A stretch of 64,000 nucleotides of DNA, from positions 1 through 64,000 of the forward strand of contig NZ_RZOY02000011.1 in NCBI RefSeq assembly GCF_004022705.2, read 5' to 3'. Origin of the DNA: Mesorhizobium sp. M2D.F.Ca.ET.226.01.1.1. GTDB taxonomy: Bacteria > Pseudomonadota > Alphaproteobacteria > Rhizobiales > Rhizobiaceae. The translations under genes and the position numbers were made by a program. Under the pieces are notes generated by a model that was not told the origin of the DNA, searched no databases, and saw nothing but the letters and a program-made list of their open reading frames with translations. This document shows, piece after piece, positions 1 through 8,251 of the stretch. The stretch's first letter is position 1, and the number at the start of each line of letters is the position of its first letter.

Positions 1-89
1 GCTATGTCGGACTGGCCAAGGCCGCAGCCCAAGTGACGATGGCAGCGATCGCCTTCAACATGCGCCGATGGGCCGCCATCACGCCATAG
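1..89 (+). mobile_element. 3' end of an IS transposase gene (partial, probably IS5-type)
   Basis: Reading from base 3, the frame gives YVGLAKAAAQV... ending ...AFNMRRWAAITP and a TAG at 87-89. A 'RY.GL.K...Q' stretch followed by 'A.N..R' is typical of the C-terminus of IS5-type DDE transposases. The rest of the gene lies outside the window. I could not identify a terminal inverted repeat downstream, so the right boundary of the element is unknown. The assignment to IS5 is from memory of the family. Confidence 0.6.
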
Positions 90-213
90 GTGCGTCCAGC
101 ATCCGGCCTAAGGCCGCATCGCCACCCCCAAACTCCACCCCAAGAGCCAAAACAGAGCGAGACCTCACGGCCAAACCGCTCCGCGCGCTAGGTCGCGATG
201 ACTGTGCAACAGG

Positions 214-312
214 CCCACTTGGGGGGAGATCAGATGTCACGCGGACTTTCGCTAATCTCCGGCGTGGCAAGATATGCGGGGCGCCGAAGCTGCTAATCTC
301 CCCCCAAGTGGG
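214..312. repeat. Intergenic repeat with 17-bp perfect inverted ends
   Basis: Bases 214-230 and 296-312 are perfect inverted copies (CCCACTTGGGGGGAGAT and its complement) with a 65-base spacer. The right arm also forms a small local hairpin and continues into a GGCCGGCAGGCCAGAGGGGGG tract that recurs at 26158-26306. The stretch 90-384 otherwise holds no gene I can support. Confidence 0.7.
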
Positions 313-384
313 GGAGATGGCCGGCAGGCCAGAGGGGGGCGCGAAGGAATGAGGCGGCTGTTTTTCGCACCCCAAATTAACCCC

Positions 385-2412
385 CTACGCCCTCCTCCTC
401 TCCGGCCCCTCATCCAGCCACGCCACATCCTCCGGCGTCAGCTTGATATCAAGCGCCTTCAGGCTGTCCTCCAGCTCGTCCAGCGTGCGCGGGCCGATCA
501 GCGGCACCGAGGGGAAGGGCTGCGCCAAAACGTAAGCCAGCGCGACATGGATCGGGCTCTTGCCGAGTTTGCGCGCCAATTCGATTGCGCGGTCGCGGCG
601 GCCAAAATTCTTTTCCGAATACCAGACCCGCACCAGCTCCTCATTGTCCTGCTTGTCGCGGCCGGCGCGGTCGGTGAAGAAGCCGCGGCCCTGGCTCGAC
701 CAGGCAAAGTTCGGCATTTGGCGCTTTGTCAGCCAGGCTTTCCAGGCGTCGGTAGAGGAGGTGATGCAGCCGGCCCAGATCGGTTCCAGCATCTCGGCCA
801 GCGAGAAATTGTTGGAGAGCGCGCCGGGCTTCTGCTTGCCGTTCTTCTCGGCATAGGCAACGGCCGCGTCCATGCGCTCCATCGTCCAGTTGGAACCGCC
901 GAACAGGCCGCGGATGCGGCCGGCCTTGGCCTCTGCGTCCATCGCGTCGACGAATTCGCCGACCGGCACGTCCGGATTGTCGCGATGCATGAAATAGATG
1001 TCGACATGGTCGGTCTGCAGGCGGTCGAGCGACTGGGCCAGCTGCTTGCCGATCACATCAGGGTAACAGAGCGGCGAATGCGCACCCTTGGCGATGATGA
1101 CCGACTGCTCGCGCACTCCGCGATTCTTCAGCCATTGGCCGAGCAGCGTCTCCGTGTAGCCGCCGCCATAGACATAGCCGGTGTCGAACAGATTGCCGCC
1201 GGCCTCGAAATAGGCATCGAGCAGGATCGAGCCGGACGAGAAGCTGCGGAAATCCTCGAAGCCGAGCGCCAGAAGCGAAACGGGTTTCGGCAGGCCCGGA
1301 ATGGCGCGCTTGCCGACGGTATCGCCATCGGTGCGCAGCGGCCGCCCGGAGAGCGTGTTCACCCGCTTAGCCGGCTTTTCGATCTCATATTCCAGCCCGA
1401 CCGCCGCGCGCCACTTGTCGAGGACGCGCAGCGTGCCGAGGCTGTCGGCCCACGACATGCCCGGCCAGGCGAATTCCTGCCGTCCGGCCAGGATCGCCTC
1501 GCCCGCGGCATCGACCTCGAAAGAATAGAGGTGACGCGTCTCGTTAAGGCTGATCGTCTCGCGTGCGCCGCCGGACCGGATCAATTCGATCCGGCCCGGT
1601 CCGACATCGCGGTTGCCACCGGCAAACCAGAAATCGGGCACCTCGATCCGGCCCTTGGTGCCGAAAATGCGCAGTACATTGTCCTGGTCGAGCGAGATGC
1701 TGCAGGAGATTTCGGCGACGATGCCGCTGGGGAAATGCAGCAAGGCCGAGGCCCATTCATCGACGCCGGACTGGCCGAGATGCGCGGCGCCCGACACCTT
1801 GTCGGGCTCGGCAAAAGGCTGGCCGGTCGCGGCGCCTGCGATCAGCCGCGCCATCGATGCCGGATAGCCGCCGACATCGAGGATGCCGCCACCGGCGAGA
1901 TCGTTGGCATAGAGCCGGTGCTCGGGCATGAAGTCCGGCATGGCAAAGCCGAAGCTCGACTTGATCATGCGCACTTCGCCGATGGCGCCGGATTTGATCA
2001 GCTCGACCAGCTGCAGTGTCTGCGGATGCAGCCGATACATGAAGGCTTCGCCGAGGAAGGTGCCGGCCTTGCGCGCGGCGTGCATCACGGCGTCGGCTTC
2101 GAAGGCGGTGAGCGCCAGCGGCTTTTCGCACAGGACGTGCTTGCCGGCCTCGGCGGCCTTGATCGCCCATTCGACGTGGCCGGGATGCGGTATCGAAATA
2201 TAGACCGCGTCGACCTGGCCGTCGGCCAGCAGCGCCTCGTAGCCGTCGAGGATGCGCGCGCCCGGGAAAGTGCCGGCTAGCCCCGGCTTGGCGGGATTGC
2301 GGGCGCCGAGCGCCTCAAGCGTGCCGGTGCGCGACTGCGCCACGCCGCCGGCAAAGGATTTCGCGATGCTGCCGGGCCCGAGAATGCCCCAGCGGATTTT
2401 TCCAGATGTCAT
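385..2412 (-). CDS. Fused Gfo/Idh/MocA oxidoreductase and aldo/keto reductase
   Basis: A 675-residue protein made of two oxidoreductases. Residues 1-345 are a Gfo/Idh/MocA dehydrogenase: Rossmann GPGSIA at 12-17 and the CEKP motif at 95-98. Residues 370-675 are an aldo/keto reductase: the tetrad is visible as D410 and Y414 (FDTGYVYG), K442 (IIAKGAH) and H476 (YFMHRDN). I start at MTSGKIRW because the Rossmann fold begins there; an upstream extension in frame has no family resemblance. It is the last gene of the sugar ABC transporter operon, 53 bases after the ATPase gene. It probably oxidises or reduces the imported sugar or a derivative with NAD(P); the substrate is unknown. Confidence 0.9.
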   Translation of the reverse strand: MTSGKIRWGILGPGSIAKSFAGGVAQSRTGTLEALGARNPAKPGLAGTFPGARILDGYEALLADGQVDAVYISIPHPGHVEWAIKAAEAGKHVLCEKPLALTAFEADAVMHAARKAGTFLGEAFMYRLHPQTLQLVELIKSGAIGEVRMIKSSFGFAMPDFMPEHRLYANDLAGGGILDVGGYPASMARLIAGAATGQPFAEPDKVSGAAHLGQSGVDEWASALLHFPSGIVAEISCSISLDQDNVLRIFGTKGRIEVPDFWFAGGNRDVGPGRIELIRSGGARETISLNETRHLYSFEVDAAGEAILAGRQEFAWPGMSWADSLGTLRVLDKWRAAVGLEYEIEKPAKRVNTLSGRPLRTDGDTVGKRAIPGLPKPVSLLALGFEDFRSFSSGSILLDAYFEAGGNLFDTGYVYGGGYTETLLGQWLKNRGVREQSVIIAKGAHSPLCYPDVIGKQLAQSLDRLQTDHVDIYFMHRDNPDVPVGEFVDAMDAEAKAGRIRGLFGGSNWTMERMDAAVAYAEKNGKQKPGALSNNFSLAEMLEPIWAGCITSSTDAWKAWLTKRQMPNFAWSSQGRGFFTDRAGRDKQDNEELVRVWYSEKNFGRRDRAIELARKLGKSPIHVALAYVLAQPFPSVPLIGPRTLDELEDSLKALDIKLTPEDVAWLDEGPERRRA

Positions 2413-2465
2413 GTCGAATTCTCCATGGGTCGCCGCCACGCTTGGGGATCGGGCGGAAATGAAAG

Positions 2466-3551
<1,086 letters not shown>

Positions 3552-3562
3552 TGTGCTCCTTC

Positions 3563-4399
3563 CTACTTGACCGCGCCGGCGGCGATGCCGGCGATGAAAT
3601 GACGCTGCAACAGCACGAAGACGATGAGCATCGGCACTGTCAGCATCACCGCGCCGGCCATGATGCCGCCCCAGGAGACCTTGGTCAGGCCGATCAAGGT
3701 GCCGAGCGCCACCGGTGCCGTCATGGCGCCGGGCTGGCTGTTGATCAGCAGCGGCCAGAGATAATTGTTCCACGAGGCGAGGAAGAGAATGATCGCCAGC
3801 GCCGCCAGCATCGGGCGCGCCAGCGGCAGCGCCACGAACAGGAAGATGCGCCATTCCTTGACGCCTTCGACGCGTGCGGCGTCGAACAGCTCGGCCGGCA
3901 TCATCGAGAAGGCCTGGCGCATGAACAGCACGCCGAGCGAATTGAACAGCGGCGGCACGATCAGCGCGATCCAGGTGTTGGCTAGAGCGAAGTCGCGCGC
4001 CACCATGATGAATTGCGGGATCAGCACCACCGCGTAGGGAAGCGTGATGGTGCCGAAGATGATGGCGACGACCGCGCCCTTGCCGTGGAACTCGTAACGC
4101 GCCAGCGCCCAGCCGGCCATCGAGGTGAGCAGCACCGAAAGGATCGTATAGGTCACGGCAACCGAGACCGAGATGCCGATGGCGCCGACGAAATTGGTGT
4201 CGCGCTGCAGATTGTTGAAATTGTCGATGAAGCCGCCATGCGGCAGAAGCTCGATGCCGGGGCTGAAGATGCCGTTGTCGGGCATGGTGGAGAACACCAC
4301 CATCATCCACAGCGGAAACAGCCAGACCAGCGCCAGCGGCGTCAGAACAAGATGCAGCAGGATGCTGCGGCCGAGCCTTGCCTGCGAGCGCGAGGTCAT
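3563..4399 (-). CDS. Sugar ABC transporter permease (MalG type)
   Basis: A 278-residue inner-membrane permease with about six hydrophobic segments. The EAA loop is near residues 180-200 (FDAARVEGVKEWRIFLFVALPLARP), the site that contacts the ATPase. Length and order are those of the second permease of CUT1 carbohydrate importers. Its ATG overlaps the stop of the first permease by four bases (ATGA at 4396-4399), which suggests translational coupling. Confidence 0.93.
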   Translation of the reverse strand: MTSRSQARLGRSILLHLVLTPLALVWLFPLWMMVVFSTMPDNGIFSPGIELLPHGGFIDNFNNLQRDTNFVGAIGISVSVAVTYTILSVLLTSMAGWALARYEFHGKGAVVAIIFGTITLPYAVVLIPQFIMVARDFALANTWIALIVPPLFNSLGVLFMRQAFSMMPAELFDAARVEGVKEWRIFLFVALPLARPMLAALAIILFLASWNNYLWPLLINSQPGAMTAPVALGTLIGLTKVSWGGIMAGAVMLTVPMLIVFVLLQRHFIAGIAAGAVK

Positions 4400-5256
4400 T
4401 TCGGCTCCCTCATCAGCCAGAGCTGCACCAAGGTGATGGCGATGGCGAGGCCCGCCATGGTGTAGGCGACGGCCGAGGCGTAGCCGAAATTGAGCGACCG
4501 AAAACCCTGACGGTAGAGCAGCAGCCCGAGCGTCTCGGTGCCGCCGCCGGGGCCGCCGCGCTCGGTGATCAGGAACGGCTCGGTGAAGAGCTGCATGGTG
4601 CCGATGATCGACAGCACGGCGCAAAAGACGATGACTGGCTTCAAGAGCGGCAGTGTGATGTGGAAGAACTGCTTCACCTTGCTGACGCGGTCGAGCGTCG
4701 CTGCTTCATAGACATCCTCCGGGATAGACTGCAGGCCGGCCAGGATGATGATGGCGTTGTAGCCGGCCCAGCGCCAGGTCACCGCGATCATGATCAGCGC
4801 CATGGCAGGCGTGACGTTGGAGAACCAGTCGATCTTGGGGATGCCGACGCTGTTGAGCAGCTTGTTGATGATACCGAAATCGAGACTGAACATCAGGCGA
4901 AAGACAGCCGAATAGGCGACCTCGCCGACCACGACCGGGGCGAAGAAGGCAAAGCGGTAGAGGCCGCGCGCCTTCAAGAGCGGCGAGTTCAGAAGCACTG
5001 CCATGACGATCGCCAGCGCAATCATCACCGGCACCTGGATGACCAGGATCAGAAGCGTGTTCTTCAGCGCATTGTAGAAGGCGGGGTCGCCGATCAGGCG
5101 GCCCCAGTTGAAGGCCGGCGCGAAGCGCCACGGCACGGTGCGCGTCGCCTGGAAGGAGATCAGGAACGAGGAAATGATCGGCCAGATCCAGAAGACGGCG
5201 AAGATCAAGAGGTAAGGCGTGAGGAAGCGGTACGCGGTGGCGTTCTGGGTGCGCAT
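4396..5256 (-). CDS. Sugar ABC transporter permease (MalF type)
   Basis: A 286-residue inner-membrane permease, MRTQNATAYRFLTPYLLIF..., with about six membrane segments and an EAA loop (YEAATLDRVSKVKQFFHITLPLL) in the last third. I place the start at 5256, behind an AAAGGAGGAA ribosome-binding site. The frame stays open upstream, but only through the repeat at 5281-5427, so the longer version is rejected. It pairs with the permease at 3563 to form the channel. About 180 bases separate it from the binding-protein gene, and these are filled by a palindromic repeat. Confidence 0.93.
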   Translation of the reverse strand: MRTQNATAYRFLTPYLLIFAVFWIWPIISSFLISFQATRTVPWRFAPAFNWGRLIGDPAFYNALKNTLLILVIQVPVMIALAIVMAVLLNSPLLKARGLYRFAFFAPVVVGEVAYSAVFRLMFSLDFGIINKLLNSVGIPKIDWFSNVTPAMALIMIAVTWRWAGYNAIIILAGLQSIPEDVYEAATLDRVSKVKQFFHITLPLLKPVIVFCAVLSIIGTMQLFTEPFLITERGGPGGGTETLGLLLYRQGFRSLNFGYASAVAYTMAGLAIAITLVQLWLMREPK

Positions 5257-5280
5257 CGAATTCCTCCTTTCTTTGTCTTT

Positions 5281-5427
5281 CCCTTCTCCCCTTGTGGGAG
5301 AGGGTGGCCGCGAAGCGGCCGGATGAGGGGTGTTCCAGCGGAGTGAGACGTTGGCATTCCCTGGAACACCCCTCATCCGTCTTGGCGCTATCGCGCCAAT
5401 CCACCTTCTCCCACAAGGGGAGAAGGG
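5281..5427. repeat. Palindromic repeat inside the sugar transporter operon
   Basis: Bases 5281-5301 and 5407-5427 are perfect 21-base inverted copies, beginning CCCTTCTCCCCTTGTGGG. The interior holds a second pair (GGTGTTCCAG and CTGGAACACC), so the whole unit can fold into one long hairpin. A sister copy lies at 58242-58388 and half copies lie at 42300-42356 and 59841-59895. It separates the binding-protein gene from the permease genes, where a hairpin could protect or attenuate the transcript. Confidence 0.8.
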
Positions 5428-5436
5428 GAGGCCGCT

Positions 5437-6705
5437 CTACTTCACCGGCAGGCCGGTGGCGGCGGCGATCTGCTTGGCGGCGTCGTCCAGCGCGGCCTTG
5501 GCGTCGGGATAGCCATTGGCCAGATATTTGGTCTGCACCGCGCGGACGATGATCTCGGCGTCGCTCTGGAACTGGGTGCCGCGGCTCGGTACCACCTTGG
5601 GCAGCGTGGAGAGGATGTCCTTCCACACCGGCTGGCCGCCCCAATATTCCTGACCTTGCGCGACGTAAGGATCGTCGAGCGCCGAGACCAGCGAGGGCAC
5701 CAGGCCGAAATCCTTCAGCATGGTGATCTGGCCCTCATTGGTCTCCAGCGTGTATTTCAAATAGGCGTAGGCCGCTTCCTTGTTCTTCGAGGCCGAGGTG
5801 ATGGCCAGCGACGAGCCGCCGAGATTGGCGGCGCGCGGGCCGTCGGCGGTCAGGCTCGGCATCAGATAGACGCCCCATTTGCCGCTTTCCTTCGACGATT
5901 CGGTGCGGATCGTGCCTTCGTACCAGCCGCCATAGACCTGGGTGGCGACGGTGCCGGCGGTGTTGTTGGTGATCTTGGTCGACCAGTCTGCCGACGACAC
6001 GATACCGGCGTCCTTCATCTCCTTGACCTTGGTCATGGCGTCGACGCATTTCGGCTCCGCCACGGTGATCGACTGGCCGTCCTCGGCGAAATAGGCGCAG
6101 CCCTGCTCGTTGGAGATCATGCGGAAGAATTCGGTGTCGCCGTTGAAATCGGCATTGGTCATCGACACGCCGGGATTGGCGGCCTGGATCTTCTTGCCGG
6201 CGGCGATGAAATCGTCCCAGGTCTTGATCGTCGCGGGGTCGACGCCGGCCTTCTCGTAGAAGTCGCGGCGATAGAAGACGGCAACCGGGCCGGAATCCCA
6301 AGGCATGGCATAGGCCTTGTCGCCGACCTCGAGCTCGGTGCGCTTGAAATCGGGGAATTTCTTCTGGTCCTCGGCGCTGTAGCCCAGCGTGTGCAGGTCG
6401 ACGAAGCAGTCCGGGAACTGGCTCCAGTAGTTCTCGGCCTCGCCATTCTCGATCGTGACGATGTCGGGCAGGCCGACGCCGCCGGCGGCGCAGCCGGCGA
6501 TCGACTTGTCATAGGTCGGCTGGTTACCGAGGTCCTGAACGGTGACCTTGATGTCGGGATATTTCTTGTTGAAACCCTCGACCGTCGACTTCAGCGACGA
6601 AGCGGCGATGTTCCAGCTCCAGATGGTGATCTCGCCGGACTGCGCCAGCGCCGGGCCTGAACCCAGGGCAAGCAAAAGCGCGGCGCAGGTCAGTGTAGTG
6701 CGCAT
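5437..6705 (-). CDS. Extracellular sugar-binding protein of an ABC transporter
   Basis: A 422-residue periplasmic solute-binding protein. It begins with a Sec signal peptide (MRTTLTCAALLLALGSGPALAQ, cleavage likely after ALA) followed by GEITIWSWN, the usual first strand of CUT1 binding proteins. It is the first gene of the leftward operon 6705 to 385. The AraC-type regulator at 6812 is divergent and probably controls it. The binding protein captures a mono- or oligosaccharide; nothing in the sequence tells which. Confidence 0.93.
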   Translation of the reverse strand: MRTTLTCAALLLALGSGPALAQSGEITIWSWNIAASSLKSTVEGFNKKYPDIKVTVQDLGNQPTYDKSIAGCAAGGVGLPDIVTIENGEAENYWSQFPDCFVDLHTLGYSAEDQKKFPDFKRTELEVGDKAYAMPWDSGPVAVFYRRDFYEKAGVDPATIKTWDDFIAAGKKIQAANPGVSMTNADFNGDTEFFRMISNEQGCAYFAEDGQSITVAEPKCVDAMTKVKEMKDAGIVSSADWSTKITNNTAGTVATQVYGGWYEGTIRTESSKESGKWGVYLMPSLTADGPRAANLGGSSLAITSASKNKEAAYAYLKYTLETNEGQITMLKDFGLVPSLVSALDDPYVAQGQEYWGGQPVWKDILSTLPKVVPSRGTQFQSDAEIIVRAVQTKYLANGYPDAKAALDDAAKQIAAATGLPVK

Positions 6706-6811
6706 TGAAATCCTCCCAATTCGTTTGCTCTCTCGCTGTGAGCGTGGCTAGACTATGCGGCGCGGAAGGCTTGTCCCCGACAGAGGGAATAAGAAGTTGG
6801 CGGAAAGTAAG

Positions 6812-7678
6812 ATGTCCGAGCGTCCGTTCTACCAGCCCGGAGCGAGCAGCGTCGAAGGACTGCCGCTCATGCTGCAGATGTTCCACAACCACCCGTTGGT
6901 GATGCTGAAGCCGCACTGGCACGCCCAGGTCGAGGTGAACTTCATCGTGCAGGGCGGCGTGCATTACCGCATGGCCGAGCACGAGATTTCGCTGTCGGCC
7001 GGCGAGATGTGCCTGTTCTGGGGCGGCCTGCCGCACCAGATGGACGACCTCTCCGACGACGCCATCTATGCCGGCGCGCATCTGCCGCTGGTGCATTTTT
7101 TCCGCCTGCATCTGCCGGCCGACATACGCCACCGGCTGATGACCGGCGCGACGCTGGTGACCAACGCGACCGACCAATCGGACAACGACAATTTCAAGCG
7201 CTGGAACGAGTATGCCCGCTCAGGCGATCCGGCCAGGACCGAGCATGCCGTCAGCGAGCTGCTGCTCCGGCTCGAGCGGGTGCGCTTCGAGCCTTACCGG
7301 CTGGTGCCGGGAACCGCGGCCGGGCAAGGCGCCGGCAGCGCCTTCGACCAGCAATCCTCGCGCAATGTCGGGCGCATGTGCGACTATATCGCCGAGAATT
7401 TCCTCTACGACATCGATTGCGTGACCATCGCCTGCGCCGCCGACATCCATCCCAAATATGCGATGAGCCTGTTCAAGAAATCGACCGGGATGACGCTCAA
7501 CGAGTATCTCAACCTTCTGCGCCTGAGCTATGCGCAGGCGCTTCTGATGCATGAGGACGCCAATGTGCTGAGGGTCGCGATGGAATCGGGCTTCGGCTCG
7601 CTCAGCGCCTTCAACAAATCGTTCCGCAAGCTCGCCGGCATGTCGCCCTCCGATTTCCGCCGGGCGGGTGTCAGATAG
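6812..7678 (+). CDS. AraC-family transcriptional regulator
   Basis: A 288-residue regulator. The N-terminal part is a cupin-like sensing domain (HWHAQVEVNFIVQGG, then AGEMCLFWGGLPHQ). The C-terminal 100 residues hold two helix-turn-helix units ending AMESGFGSLSAFNKSFRKLAGMSP, the AraC signature. The ATG at 6812 is preferred, though an in-frame TTG at 6797 is possible. It is divergent from the sugar transporter operon with about 106 bases between the starts, so it most likely senses the transported sugar and activates that operon. Confidence 0.92.
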   Translation: MSERPFYQPGASSVEGLPLMLQMFHNHPLVMLKPHWHAQVEVNFIVQGGVHYRMAEHEISLSAGEMCLFWGGLPHQMDDLSDDAIYAGAHLPLVHFFRLHLPADIRHRLMTGATLVTNATDQSDNDNFKRWNEYARSGDPARTEHAVSELLLRLERVRFEPYRLVPGTAAGQGAGSAFDQQSSRNVGRMCDYIAENFLYDIDCVTIACAADIHPKYAMSLFKKSTGMTLNEYLNLLRLSYAQALLMHEDANVLRVAMESGFGSLSAFNKSFRKLAGMSPSDFRRAGVR

Positions 7679-7763
7679 GCAGAGTCTCGCTTAGGCAAAG
7701 GCCGGTATTGCGTCGCCTCCGACGCGGCCCCGCCCAAGCTTTGGTTCCGCGGTGCGGTTCGTC

Positions 7764-7792
7764 GGCGGGCCCGGTGATTGACCGGCCCCGCC
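7764..7792. terminator. GC-rich hairpin between convergent genes
   Basis: GGCGGG at 7764-7769 pairs with CCCGCC at 7787-7792, and inner bases GGT and ACC extend the stem. It sits between the convergent ends of the AraC gene and the DUF1344 gene. There is no T-tract, so terminator function is only inferred from position. Confidence 0.35.
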
Positions 7793-7815
7793 GCAGATTC
7801 CCGGCCGCAACGCGC

Positions 7816-8070
7816 CTATTTGGCCGGCTGGATGCGCGAGGCCGCCAGTTTGCCGGCCTTCGTCGAGTAGGTGATCGTGACCTTCTCGCCGACTTTCAAC
7901 GTTTCGGCTTCAATGCCTTCCGGCAGGGAGAACGTCTTGCCGTCGGAGAGCGTGATCGAATCGCCTTTCTTGTCGATGCTGGCGATCGTGCCGGTCGTCG
8001 CCTTCGCGTAGGCGACGTTGGCGGATGCGATCGCCATTATCATTGCTGCTGTGATGACGGATTTTTTCAT
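7816..8070 (-). CDS. Small exported DUF1344-type protein
   Basis: An 84-residue protein with a clear Sec signal peptide (MKKSVITAAMIMAIASANVAYA). It is followed by a single small beta domain: TGTIASIDKKGDSITLSDGK, then FSLPEGI, then VGEKVTITYS. This is the pattern I associate with DUF1344, a rhizobial family of unknown function. I choose ATG 8070 because it starts the signal peptide and has an AAAGGAA site upstream. A 16-bp palindrome about 150 bases upstream (8222-8237) matches one in front of the other small exported protein at 16061, so the two may be coregulated. Confidence 0.85.
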   Translation of the reverse strand: MKKSVITAAMIMAIASANVAYAKATTGTIASIDKKGDSITLSDGKTFSLPEGIEAETLKVGEKVTITYSTKAGKLAASRIQPAK

Positions 8071-8221
8071 CGTTCGGTTCCTTTCTCTCGTCTGCCGAGG
8101 ACGGTTGCCCGGGGGCGGCTTCAATCCGGAACGCTCCAGCCCCGCCGGATCACGAATCCCGGAGCCAGGATGAAGCGAAGCGAAGCTTAGGGCCGGAAGT
8201 TTTCGAGAGGTTGGCCGTAGC

Positions 8222-8237
8222 CTTACAAATGCGTAAG
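8222..8237. promoter_or_regulatory. Candidate operator, 16-bp palindrome (copy 1)
   Basis: CTTACAAATGCGTAAG: CTTAC and GTAAG are inverted arms around six bases. A 15/16 match lies at 16439-16454. Both lie 120-155 bases upstream of a leftward gene for a small exported protein, at the two ends of the locus that holds the response regulator at 14379. I infer that the regulator binds here. Confidence 0.5.
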
Positions 8238-8251
8238 CGCCGTGTGAGCTG

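Noticed and set aside
90..210. Right terminal inverted repeat of the IS
   Set aside because: No matching left end is in the window, so no boundary can be supported.
274..2280. Long + strand open frame opposite the fused oxidoreductase
   Set aside because: It runs antiparallel to a clear two-domain enzyme, and its product shows no domain; GC-rich codons leave such shadow frames.
5656..6660. + strand frame over the sugar-binding protein gene
   Set aside because: Antisense shadow of a gene with a clear signal peptide and operon context.
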